Part shown: positions 1-7,660 of the stretch, in pieces
How the letters are laid out: each line of letters opens with the position of its first letter
How positions within the stretch are numbered: the stretch's first letter is position 1
NCBI RefSeq assembly: GCF_023822065.1
Contig: NZ_CP084930.1
Span: 762,501-826,500, forward strand
Reading direction: 5' to 3'
Origin: Sphingomonas morindae
Lineage (GTDB): Bacteria > Pseudomonadota > Alphaproteobacteria > Sphingomonadales > Sphingomonadaceae
DNA length: 64,000 nucleotides
The notes under the pieces: model-generated
Database searches by the model: none
Seen by the model: the letters and a program-made list of their open reading frames with translations, nothing else
What the model was told of the DNA's origin: nothing
Position numbers and translations under genes: made by a program

Positions 1-438
1 GGGCTCGGCACGCGCTTCACCGCCGATACGCTCGCGGCGCTGCTGCGTCGCTATCCCGGTCATGATTTCATCTGGCTGATGGGCGCGGACAATCTCGAGC
101 AATTTGCGCGCTGGCATGATTGGCGGCGGATCGCGCGCACGCTTCCCATTGCCGTGATCGCGCGTCCCGGCTATGATGCGCCCGCCCGTCGCAGCGAGGC
201 GATGGGCTGGCTTGGCCGTTTCGTCCGGCCCGCGGGCGATGCGAAGCGGTGGACGCAATGGAGTTTGCCGGCGATCGTGCTGTTGCACACGGTTCCCGAT
301 CCGATGTCCGCCACCGCCAGGCGCGCCGCCGATCCCCTTTGGGCGCGGCGCTTTCAACCCAGGGCCTTGCGCGATTCGGTCACGCGCCGGCCCGTCTCCC
401 CGGAGGTTCATTGCCTGCTACCCCCGCCCGCGCCGTGA
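1..438 (+). CDS. nadD: Nicotinate-nucleotide adenylyltransferase (3' part)
   Basis: The window opens inside this gene, so the N-terminal nucleotide-binding HxGH region is missing. The 145 visible residues carry the NadD signature WLMGADNL (visible residues 25-32), then FARWHDW and VIARPG, as in the family. NadD adenylates nicotinate mononucleotide to deamido-NAD in cytoplasmic NAD synthesis. The last nine codons run into the start of rsfS, and nadD-rsfS-rlmH is a common proteobacterial order. The C-terminal tail (after FQPRALRDSVTRR) does not look family-like; it lies where the sequence doubles as the rsfS ribosome-binding site and first codons. Identity is secure despite the truncation. Confidence 0.9.
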   Translation, partial: GLGTRFTADTLAALLRRYPGHDFIWLMGADNLEQFARWHDWRRIARTLPIAVIARPGYDAPARRSEAMGWLGRFVRPAGDAKRWTQWSLPAIVLLHTVPDPMSATARRAADPLWARRFQPRALRDSVTRRPVSPEVHCLLPPPAP

Positions 439-842
439 CGCCGGGCAGCCCCGTGTCCGCCGAAGCGCAGAAGCTCCACGCGCAGGTGCTCCAGTCGCTT
501 GAGGATGATCAGGCGGTCGAGACGATCTCGATCCCGCTCGCCGGCAAGTCGACGATCGCCGATTTCATGGTGATCGCCTCCGGTCGTTCCACGCGGCAGG
601 TCGCCTCGATGGCGACCAAGCTCGCCGACAGGCTGAAGGGCGAGCTGGGGCGCACGCCGCGCATCGAGGGCCTGCCCACCGCCGACTGGGTGCTGATCGA
701 CGCCGGCGACGTAATCGTCCACCTCTTCCGGCCCGAGGTCCGCTCCTTCTACAATCTGGAGCGGATGTGGGCCTTTGGTGACGAAGCCGAGGCCGCCGGC
801 GCAACGCCGCCGACGCCGCCGGCGCCGCCGCCCAGCGCCTGA
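411..842 (+). CDS. rsfS: Ribosomal silencing factor RsfS
   Basis: RsfS (DUF143, formerly YbeB) binds ribosomal protein L14 and blocks subunit joining when nutrients are low. The 143-residue product has the family core: IADFMVIASGRSTRQVASMA, then EGLPTADWVLIDAGDVIVHLF and the tail RSFYNLERMW. A Pro/Ala-rich C-terminus of about 20 residues is added. I placed the start at TTG 411 because GGAGG lies four bases upstream; a GTG at 435 that overlaps the nadD stop (GTGA) is an alternative giving a shorter N-terminus. It is co-transcribed with nadD and rlmH. Confidence 0.93.
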   Translation: MPATPARAVTPGSPVSAEAQKLHAQVLQSLEDDQAVETISIPLAGKSTIADFMVIASGRSTRQVASMATKLADRLKGELGRTPRIEGLPTADWVLIDAGDVIVHLFRPEVRSFYNLERMWAFGDEAEAAGATPPTPPAPPPSA

Positions 843-843
843 C

Positions 844-1266
844 TTGCTGCTCCACATCGTCGCGCGCGGCCGGATCGGGCGCGGGCCGGAGGCGGAGCTT
901 GTCGATCGCTATCTGAAGCGCATCGCCTGGCCGGTGAAGCTGAGCGAGCTGCCCGATCAGGGCGGCCGCCTGCCCGAGGCCGTGCCCGGACTGCGCCGCG
1001 TCCTGCTCGACGAGACGGGGGAGGATCTGCCCTCGCGCGTCTTCGCCGCCCGGCTCGGCCGCTGGCGCGACGATGGCGTGCGCGAGGCCCGCTTCCTGAT
1101 CGGCGCGGCCGATGGCCATCCCGAGGCGCTGCGGGCCGAGGCGGACCTGGTGCTGGGCTTCGGCCGTGCCACCTGGCCGCATCTCCTCGCCCGCGCCATG
1201 CTGGCCGAGCAGCTGTGGCGCGCCACCAGCATCCTCGCCAATCATCCCTATCATCGCGAAGGCTGA
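844..1266 (+). CDS. rlmH: 23S rRNA (pseudouridine1915-N3)-methyltransferase RlmH
   Basis: RlmH is a small SPOUT methyltransferase that N3-methylates pseudouridine 1915 in helix 69 of 23S rRNA using SAM. The product of about 140 residues matches the family from LLHIVARGRIGRGPEAEL at the N-terminus, through the SAM-binding FLIGAADGH and LVLGFGRATWPH region, to the diagnostic end EQLWRATSILANHPYHR. There is no ATG at the conserved N-terminus: the best start is TTG 844, one base after the rsfS TGA. It is the second gene in a row here with a TTG start, which suggests translational coupling to rsfS. Confidence 0.93.
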   Translation: MLLHIVARGRIGRGPEAELVDRYLKRIAWPVKLSELPDQGGRLPEAVPGLRRVLLDETGEDLPSRVFAARLGRWRDDGVREARFLIGAADGHPEALRAEADLVLGFGRATWPHLLARAMLAEQLWRATSILANHPYHREG

Positions 1267-1269
1267 GCC

Positions 1270-2439
1270 ATGCGCCGGCCCGCCGCTCTTGCCGCGCTCC
1301 TCGCCCTCGCCGCGCCGGCGCCGGGCCAGACGCCGGGCTATGATCAGAACCGCGCCGCGCTGTTCAGCGCGCGCCGCGCCGCCGCCGAGGCCGAGGCGCG
1401 CGCCGCCGCGCTCCAGGCGGCCGCGCGCGGCGCCAGCGACGAGGCGACGCGGGCGCGCGCGGAGGCGGCGGCGCTGACCCTGCGCGTCGCCGCCGCCGAG
1501 CAGGATCTCGCCGCCGCCCAGGCGCGCATCCGCCTGCTCGGCGCGATCCGTGCGCGCGAGCGGCGCCGGCTGGCGGCGCGGCAGGGCCCAATCCTCCATC
1601 TACTCGCCGCCTTGCAAACCATGGCGCGGCGGCCGCCGGGGCTGGCGATCGCGCAACCGGGCAGCGTCGCCGATCTCGTCCATGTCCGGCTGCTGCTCGC
1701 GGACGCGATGCCGGTGGTGGCGGCGCGCACGGTGCGGGTGCGCGCCGAACTGGCCCGCGCGACGCGGCTTCGCGCCGAGACCGAGCAGGCCGCCGCCGCG
1801 CTCGTCTCCAGCCGCCACACGCTCGGCGCACGGCGCCAGGCGCTAGCGGCGCTCGAGGCCAGCGCCACCCAGCGCGCGCTGCGCCTCGCCGATCGGGCCG
1901 CCGATGTCGCCCAGCAGGCGATCGGCCTCGGCGAGACGGCGCGCGACATCGCCGATCGGCTGCGCGTGGATCAGGCCGCCGATCAGGTGGTGCGCCGGCT
2001 CGCCGCCCTGCCCGCGCCGCCGCCGCGCCCCGGCCCGATTGCGGCGGCGGCGCTGCCGCTGCACCAGGGCCATGATCGCTACCGCCTGCCCTTTACCGGG
2101 CGGGTGGAGACCGGCTTCGGCGAAGTCAGCCCCAGCGGCGCCCGCGCGCGCGGGCTGAGCCTGGCGGTCGCGCCGCGCGCGGAGGTGCTCGCGCCGGCCG
2201 AGGGTCATGTCGCCTTTGCCGGGCCCTTCCGCTCCTATGGTCAGGTGGTGATCCTCACCCATGGCGGCTATTGGACGACCACGCTCACCGGCCTCGCCAC
2301 GCTGGCGGTGCATGCCGGCGATCATGTGCGCGCGGGTCAGCCGATCGGCAGGGCGGGCGCGACGGCGCCGCGCCTGACGGTGGAGCTGCGCCGCGGGCGC
2401 CGCCCGATCGATGTGCTCGCCGTCGCTCAGGCGGGATAG
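1270..2439 (+). CDS. EnvC-like murein hydrolase activator with degenerate LytM domain
   Basis: The protein has 389 residues, starting three bases after the rlmH stop. A short signal peptide (to about residue 20, ending APAPGQ) is followed by a long Ala/Arg/Glu-rich coiled coil (about 20-235) and a C-terminal LytM/M23 fold (about 265-385: VETGFGE ... FAGPFRSYGQVVILTHGG ... GDHVRAGQPIGRAG). The metal ligands of active M23 peptidases are not visible: the GxD, HL and HLHFE positions read ARGLSL, LTGLATL and RLTVEL. It is therefore probably a non-catalytic periplasmic activator of N-acetylmuramyl-L-alanine amidases at the septum, like EnvC and NlpD. In related genomes an EnvC-like gene commonly follows rlmH. 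Confidence 0.85.
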   Translation: MRRPAALAALLALAAPAPGQTPGYDQNRAALFSARRAAAEAEARAAALQAAARGASDEATRARAEAAALTLRVAAAEQDLAAAQARIRLLGAIRARERRRLAARQGPILHLLAALQTMARRPPGLAIAQPGSVADLVHVRLLLADAMPVVAARTVRVRAELARATRLRAETEQAAAALVSSRHTLGARRQALAALEASATQRALRLADRAADVAQQAIGLGETARDIADRLRVDQAADQVVRRLAALPAPPPRPGPIAAAALPLHQGHDRYRLPFTGRVETGFGEVSPSGARARGLSLAVAPRAEVLAPAEGHVAFAGPFRSYGQVVILTHGGYWTTTLTGLATLAVHAGDHVRAGQPIGRAGATAPRLTVELRRGRRPIDVLAVAQAG

Positions 2440-2474
2440 GCCTCGCCGCGCCGCGCCCGGCACCCTAGCCAAGG

Positions 2475-4823
2475 ATGGCCAAGGAGGAGAAAAGCCGCTT
2501 TTATAAGCGCATGCCCATGTCCGCTCTTGTCGCCGCGCTACTCGCGGCCGCCGCCCCCGCCTCCGGCTCCGGCTCCACTTTTCTGGCGGTCGATCCCATG
2601 ATCGGCACGGGCGGCGAGGGCCACACCTTTCCCGGTGCCGTCGCGCCCTTCGGCATGGTGCAACTGAGCCCGGATACCGACACCAGCCACCAGATTCGCG
2701 ACGCCTATAAATGGGCGGCGGGCTATCGCTACACCGATCCCACCATCCAGGGCTTCAGCCACACCCATTTTTCCGGCGCGGGCCATTCCGATCTCGGCGA
2801 TGTGCTGGTGATGCCCGTCTCCGGCTCGATCGTGCCGCTGGAGGCGGGCGATGCGAGCCGGCCGGGATCGGGCTATCGCTCGCGCTTCGATCATCGCACC
2901 GAACGCGCCGAGCCGGGCTATTACGCCGTCACCCTGGCCGATTCCAAGGTGCGCGCGGAAGTGACGGCGGGGCTCCGGGTCGGCGTGCACCGCTATCGCT
3001 TCGCGCCCGGCGCCGAGGCGCATCTCGTGCTGGATCTGCGCACCTCCCTCTATGATTATCCGGGCAAAATCCTCTGGTCCTCGCTCCGCCTCCATCCCGA
3101 CGGCACCATCACCGGCAGCCGCCAGACGCGGGGCTGGGCGCCCGATCGTCAGCTCTTCTTCGCGCTGCGCACCTCGGCGCCGATCGTCGGGCATGGCTTC
3201 GAGGATCGCGAAGGCGCGATCGCCTATAAGGGTTTCCAAGGCCCTGGCCGGGGCCGCGACGATGTCGCCGAGCGCAGCGGCCGGGCGCTGGTGGCGCGGC
3301 TCGATTTCGGCCGGCTCGCCGCGCCGCTGGAGGTGAAGGTCGCGCTCTCCTCGGTCGACGAGGCCGGGGCGATCGCCAATCTCGATTCGGAGCCCGGCGA
3401 TTTCGATGCGATCCGCGCCGCCACGCGGGCCCGCTGGGAGGCCGCGCTCGATGCGCTCACCCTCACCGGCCCCGCGCCGCTGCGCCGTTCGGTCGCCACC
3501 GCCTTCTACCACACGCTCATCGCGCCCTCGCTCGCCGGCGATGCGGACGGGCGGTGGCGCGGCCCCGACAATCAGGTCCACCAGGCGCGCGGCTATGATT
3601 TCCACTCCACCTTCTCGCTCTGGGATACGTTCCGCGCCGAGCATCCGCTGCTCACGCTCGTCCAGCCGCCGGCGCGCACCGCCGCCTTTGTGCGCTCGCT
3701 GGTCGATAGCCAGGCGGTCAGCCCCTTCGGCATCCTCCCCATCTGGCAGTTTCAGGGACGCGAGACCTGGACGATGATCGGCTATCACGCCGTGCCCGTG
3801 ATCGCCGACGCCATCCTCAAGGACATGCCCGGCATCGATGCCGAGGCCGCGCTGAAGGCCATGGTGGCGAGCGCCGACTATGCCCCTTATGGCGGGCTCG
3901 GGGACTATATGCGCTACGGCTATGTGCCGATCGACCGCGAGCCCGAGGCGGCCTCCAAGACGGTCGAATATGCCTATGACGATTGGACGATCGCGCGCGT
4001 CGCCGCCAAGCTCGGCCATGCCGATCTCGCGCGCCGCTTCACCGCGCGCGCCGGGAATTGGCGCAACAGCTTCGATCCCGCCACCGGCTTCGTGCGCGCG
4101 CGGCTGGCGAGCGGCGCCTTCCGCACGCCCTTCGATCCCACGGCGATCAACTATGGCTCGGACTATACCGAGGGCAATGCCTGGCAATATAGCTGGTTCG
4201 TGCCGCAGGATCAGGCGGCGCTGATTGCCGCCATGGGCGGCGACGCCGCCACCGTCCGCAAGCTTGACGCCATGTTCGATTATGACAACTCCAAGCTGGA
4301 CTACAGCCATGCCGAGGATATCGCTGGGCTGATCGGCCAGTATATCCATGGCAACGAACCCAGCCACCATGTGGCCTATCTGTATGATTATGCGGGCCAG
4401 CCTTGGCGCACCCAGGAACGGCTCGCGCAGATCGTGGGCAGCCAGTATAAGCCGACGCCGGACGGGCTCGCCGGCAATGACGATCTCGGCCAGATGTCCG
4501 CCTGGCTCGTCTTCACCGCGCTCGGCTTCTATCCGGTCACGCCCGGCAGCGGCGAATATGTGATCGGCCGCCCCTTTCTCGATCGGGCGACGCTGGCTTT
4601 GCCCAATGGCCGGCGCTTCACCATGGAGGCGCGCCATCTGTCGGCCGCCAACCGCTATGTCGGATCGGTCACGCTCAATGGCCGGCCGCTCGCGCGCAGC
4701 GTGATCCGCCACGCCGACATCCTTGCCGGCGGCACGCTCGTCTTCACCATGCAGAAGACGCCGAATAGGAAATGGGCGACCGCCCCCGGCGATCGCCCCT
4801 ATTCGATGAGCAGCGGCGGCTGA
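2475..4823 (+). CDS. Secreted GH92 family alpha-mannosidase
   Basis: Glycoside hydrolase family 92 enzymes are calcium-dependent exo-alpha-mannosidases, mostly alpha-1,2, acting on mannans and N-glycans. The 782-residue protein has the family hallmarks VDPMIGTGGEGHTFPGA and PFGMVQLSPDT near the N-terminus, SHTHFSGAGHSDLGD, HSTFSLWDTFR (about 375-385), YTEGNAWQYSWFVPQD, and the C-terminal GNDDLGQMSAWLVFTALGFYPV. Residues 13-35 form a signal peptide. ATG 2475 is used here, but ATG 2511 or 2517 would give a more typical signal-peptide n-region; the strong AAGGAGGAG at 2481-2489 lies too far from either. It stands alone, with no sugar transporter or TonB receptor beside it, so the substrate is unknown. 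Confidence 0.92.
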   Translation: MAKEEKSRFYKRMPMSALVAALLAAAAPASGSGSTFLAVDPMIGTGGEGHTFPGAVAPFGMVQLSPDTDTSHQIRDAYKWAAGYRYTDPTIQGFSHTHFSGAGHSDLGDVLVMPVSGSIVPLEAGDASRPGSGYRSRFDHRTERAEPGYYAVTLADSKVRAEVTAGLRVGVHRYRFAPGAEAHLVLDLRTSLYDYPGKILWSSLRLHPDGTITGSRQTRGWAPDRQLFFALRTSAPIVGHGFEDREGAIAYKGFQGPGRGRDDVAERSGRALVARLDFGRLAAPLEVKVALSSVDEAGAIANLDSEPGDFDAIRAATRARWEAALDALTLTGPAPLRRSVATAFYHTLIAPSLAGDADGRWRGPDNQVHQARGYDFHSTFSLWDTFRAEHPLLTLVQPPARTAAFVRSLVDSQAVSPFGILPIWQFQGRETWTMIGYHAVPVIADAILKDMPGIDAEAALKAMVASADYAPYGGLGDYMRYGYVPIDREPEAASKTVEYAYDDWTIARVAAKLGHADLARRFTARAGNWRNSFDPATGFVRARLASGAFRTPFDPTAINYGSDYTEGNAWQYSWFVPQDQAALIAAMGGDAATVRKLDAMFDYDNSKLDYSHAEDIAGLIGQYIHGNEPSHHVAYLYDYAGQPWRTQERLAQIVGSQYKPTPDGLAGNDDLGQMSAWLVFTALGFYPVTPGSGEYVIGRPFLDRATLALPNGRRFTMEARHLSAANRYVGSVTLNGRPLARSVIRHADILAGGTLVFTMQKTPNRKWATAPGDRPYSMSSGG

Positions 4824-4871
4824 GCCGCGCCCCGGCAGACAAGGGGAGCGGCCGCGCCGCCCCCGGCCCGC

Positions 4872-6263
4872 TCAGATGTGGATCGGCTTGCCCTGCACCG
4901 CCATGGCGGCTTCCTTCACCGCTTCCGAATGCGTCGGATGGGCGTGGCAGGTATAGGCGATATCCTCGGAGGTGGCGCCGAATTCCATCGCCTGCGCCGC
5001 CTGCGCGATCATCGTGCCCGCCAGCGAGGCGATGATCCACACGCCGAGCACGCGATCCGTCTCCGCGTCCGCGATCACCTTCACAAAGCCGTCGGGCTCG
5101 TGGTTGGTCTTGGCGCGGCTATTGGCCAGCATCGGGAACTTGCCCACCTTCACCGCGCCACGCTCGCGCGCCAGCTCCTCGGTGAGGCCAACGCCCGCGA
5201 TCTCGGGCATGGTATAGACCACGCCGGGGATCACGTCGTGGTTCACGATCCCGGTCAGACCGGCGATATTCTCGGCGACGGCGATGCCCTCATCCTCGGC
5301 CTTGTGCGCCAGCATCGGACCGGGAGTCACGTCGCCGATCGCCCAGATGCCCGGCACGCCGGTCGCGAAATCATGATCGACCGCGATCTGGCCCTTGGGG
5401 TTGGTGGACAGGCCGGCCTTTTCGAGCGCCAGCCCCTCGGTATTGGAGCGGCGGCCGATCGCCACCAGAACGGCATCGGCCGTCAGCGTCTCGGCGGCGC
5501 CGCCAGCGGCGGGCTCCACCGTCAGCGTCGCCCGGCCATCGGCCACCGTCACGCCCGTGACCTTGGTCCCGAGCCGGAGTTCGAGGCCCTGCTTCTTGAA
5601 GATCTTGGCGGCTTCCTTGCGGACCTCGGCATCCATGCCCGGCAGCAGCTGGTCGAGGAACTCGACCACCGTCACCTTGGCGCCAAGCCGCTTCCACACC
5701 GAGCCAAGCTCGAGCCCGATCACGCCGCCGCCGATCACCACCAGATGCTCGGGCACCTTGGGCAGCTCGAGCGCGCCGGTCGAATCCACCACCACCGTCT
5801 GGTCGATCGTGACGCCAGGCAGCGGGGTCACCGAAGAGCCCGTGGCGATCACGATATTCTTGGCCCGCACCGTGCGGCCACCCACTTCGACGCTGTCCGC
5901 GCCGGTAAAGGCGGCGCGGCCCTTCAGCCACTCCACCTTGTTCTTCTTGAAGAGATATTCGATGCCGCCGGTGAGGCCCTTCACGGCGTCCTTGCGGCTG
6001 CCATGCATCGCATCGAGATCGAGCACCGCCTCGGTCTTGATGCCGAGCTTGGCGAGCTTGCCGCTCGCCGCCTCCTCGAACAGCTCCGAGGCGTGCAGCA
6101 GCGCCTTGGAAGGAATGCAGCCGACATTGAGGCAGGTCCCGCCCAGCGTCTCGCGGCTCTCGGCGCAGGCCGTCTTCAGGCCCAGCTGCGCCGCGCGGAT
6201 CGCGGCGACATAGCCGCCCGGCCCGGCGCCGATCACGAGAACGTCAAAATCATAGTCAGCCAT
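4872..6263 (-). CDS. lpdA: Dihydrolipoyl dehydrogenase (E3)
   Basis: This FAD- and NAD-dependent enzyme reoxidises the dihydrolipoyl arms of 2-oxo-acid dehydrogenase complexes. It has 463 residues: the FAD-binding VIGAGPGGYVAA, the redox disulfide GGTCLNVGCIPSK, the NAD-binding VIGGGVIGLELG, and the C-terminal dimer-interface His/Glu pair in CHAHPTHSEAV. I start at ATG 6263 (MADYDFDV), which matches the usual N-terminus and has GGAAAGA upstream; an in-frame extension of 15 residues looks unconserved. It is the last gene of the odhA-odhB-lpdA group, so it most likely serves the 2-oxoglutarate dehydrogenase complex. Confidence 0.95.
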   Translation of the reverse strand: MADYDFDVLVIGAGPGGYVAAIRAAQLGLKTACAESRETLGGTCLNVGCIPSKALLHASELFEEAASGKLAKLGIKTEAVLDLDAMHGSRKDAVKGLTGGIEYLFKKNKVEWLKGRAAFTGADSVEVGGRTVRAKNIVIATGSSVTPLPGVTIDQTVVVDSTGALELPKVPEHLVVIGGGVIGLELGSVWKRLGAKVTVVEFLDQLLPGMDAEVRKEAAKIFKKQGLELRLGTKVTGVTVADGRATLTVEPAAGGAAETLTADAVLVAIGRRSNTEGLALEKAGLSTNPKGQIAVDHDFATGVPGIWAIGDVTPGPMLAHKAEDEGIAVAENIAGLTGIVNHDVIPGVVYTMPEIAGVGLTEELARERGAVKVGKFPMLANSRAKTNHEPDGFVKVIADAETDRVLGVWIIASLAGTMIAQAAQAMEFGATSEDIAYTCHAHPTHSEAVKEAAMAVQGKPIHI

Positions 6264-6357
6264 GATGGTCTTTCCGCTGTTCGCGCCGGCGCGTGCCGCC
6301 GCCTGCATTCCGGGTCCGGCCGCCGGCCGGGCACGCGGCCCGGCCGGCAGGCGCGGC

Positions 6358-7632
6358 TTAGAGGTCGATCAGCAGCCGCGTCGGATCCTCGATCGCATTC
6401 TTGAGCGCGACGAGGAAGGTCACCGCCTCGCGGCCATCGATCAGCCGGTGATCGTAGCTCAGCGCCAGATACATCATCGGCTTCACCACGACCTGCCCGT
6501 TGCGCACCACCGGCCGCTCCTCGATCCGGTGCAGGCCCAGCACCGCCGACTGCGGCGGGTTGATGATCGGAGTCGACATCAGCGAGCCGAACACGCCGCC
6601 ATTGGAGATGGTGAAGGTGCCGCCCTTCATCTCGTCCATCTTCAGCGTGCCGTCCTTGGCGCGCTTGCCGAAATCGCCGATCGTCTTCTCGATCGTCGCC
6701 ACCGACATGGTGTGCGCGTCGCGGATCACCGGCACGACCAGGCCGTTCGGCGCCGACACCGCCACCGAGATATCGGCATAGTCGTGATAGACGATGTCGT
6801 CGCCCTCGATGAAGGCGTTGACCGAAGGCACGTCGCGCAGCGCCTGGCACGCGGCCTTCACGAAGAAGCCCATGAAGCCGAGCCGCACATTGTGCTTCTT
6901 CTCGAACAGATCCTTGTACTTGGCCCGCGCCTCCATGACCGCCGACATATCGACGTCGTTGAAGGTGGTGAGCATCGCGGCGGTGTTCTGCGCCTCCTTG
7001 AGGCGGCTCGCCACCGTCTTGCGGAGGCGGGACATGCGCTGCCGCTCCTCGCGGCGCGCGCCGGCGGCGGGCGTCGCCGCGGCCGCGGCCGGCGCCGGGG
7101 CGGGACGGCTCTGCGCCGCCTTCACCACATCCTCCTTGGTCAGCCGGCCGCCCGGGCCGGTGCCGCTGAGGCCGGCGGGATCAAGGCCATGCTCGGCCAC
7201 CGCGCGGCGCACCGAAGGCGACATGGGGAGCGTCTGGCCGCTCTGCGGATCGGCCTCGTGATTGCCATAAGCGGCGGCGGTCGCCTGGGTGCCGGGCTTA
7301 GGCGCCTCGGCGGCGGGCGGCGGCACCGTCTCCTCGGCCTTGGCGCGCGGCTCGGTACCGGTGCCGGTCGCGACCTGGCCCGCGCTGGTGCCGCCGCCGG
7401 CCTCGATCGTCGCGATCAGGGCGCCGACCTCGACCGTGTCGCCTTCCTGCACCACCAGCGTGCCGATCACGCCGTCGACCGGCGAAGGCACCTCGACCGC
7501 CACCTTGTCCGTCTCCAGGCTGGCGATGGGTTCGTCGGCCTTCACCGCCTCGCCCGGCTTCTTGAGCCACTGGCCGAGGGTCGCCTCGGTGATCGATTCG
7601 CCGAGCGTCGGCACCTTCACATCGGTGGTCAT
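6358..7632 (-). CDS. odhB: 2-oxoglutarate dehydrogenase E2 (dihydrolipoamide succinyltransferase)
   Basis: This is the core acyltransferase of the 2-oxoglutarate dehydrogenase complex, moving succinyl from lipoyl-lysine to CoA. The 424 residues show one lipoyl domain (about 1-75, lipoylated Lys in [12 protein letters not shown]), an Ala/Pro/Gly-rich linker, a peripheral-subunit-binding domain ([19 protein letters not shown] ... GRLTKEDV), a second linker and the catalytic domain with the active-site motif DHRLIDG near the C-terminus. Start at ATG 7632 ([13 protein letters not shown]); upstream in-frame residues are not family-like. It lies 28 bases downstream of odhA. Confidence 0.95.
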   Translation of the reverse strand: MTTDVKVPTLGESITEATLGQWLKKPGEAVKADEPIASLETDKVAVEVPSPVDGVIGTLVVQEGDTVEVGALIATIEAGGGTSAGQVATGTGTEPRAKAEETVPPPAAEAPKPGTQATAAAYGNHEADPQSGQTLPMSPSVRRAVAEHGLDPAGLSGTGPGGRLTKEDVVKAAQSRPAPAPAAAAATPAAGARREERQRMSRLRKTVASRLKEAQNTAAMLTTFNDVDMSAVMEARAKYKDLFEKKHNVRLGFMGFFVKAACQALRDVPSVNAFIEGDDIVYHDYADISVAVSAPNGLVVPVIRDAHTMSVATIEKTIGDFGKRAKDGTLKMDEMKGGTFTISNGGVFGSLMSTPIINPPQSAVLGLHRIEERPVVRNGQVVVKPMMYLALSYDHRLIDGREAVTFLVALKNAIEDPTRLLIDL

Positions 7633-7660
7633 CTGCTGGTCCTTGTCCTGGATCTTGGTC

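Noticed and set aside
2538-4712. Long minus-strand open frame opposite the GH92 gene
   Set aside because: Antisense shadow with repetitive His/Arg/Gly composition; the plus strand has clear GH92 motifs.
4824-4871. Terminator hairpin between GH92 and lpdA
   Set aside because: The best pairing (GAGCGG-CCG with CGGCCCGCTC) needs a bulge and has no T-run, so I did not call it.
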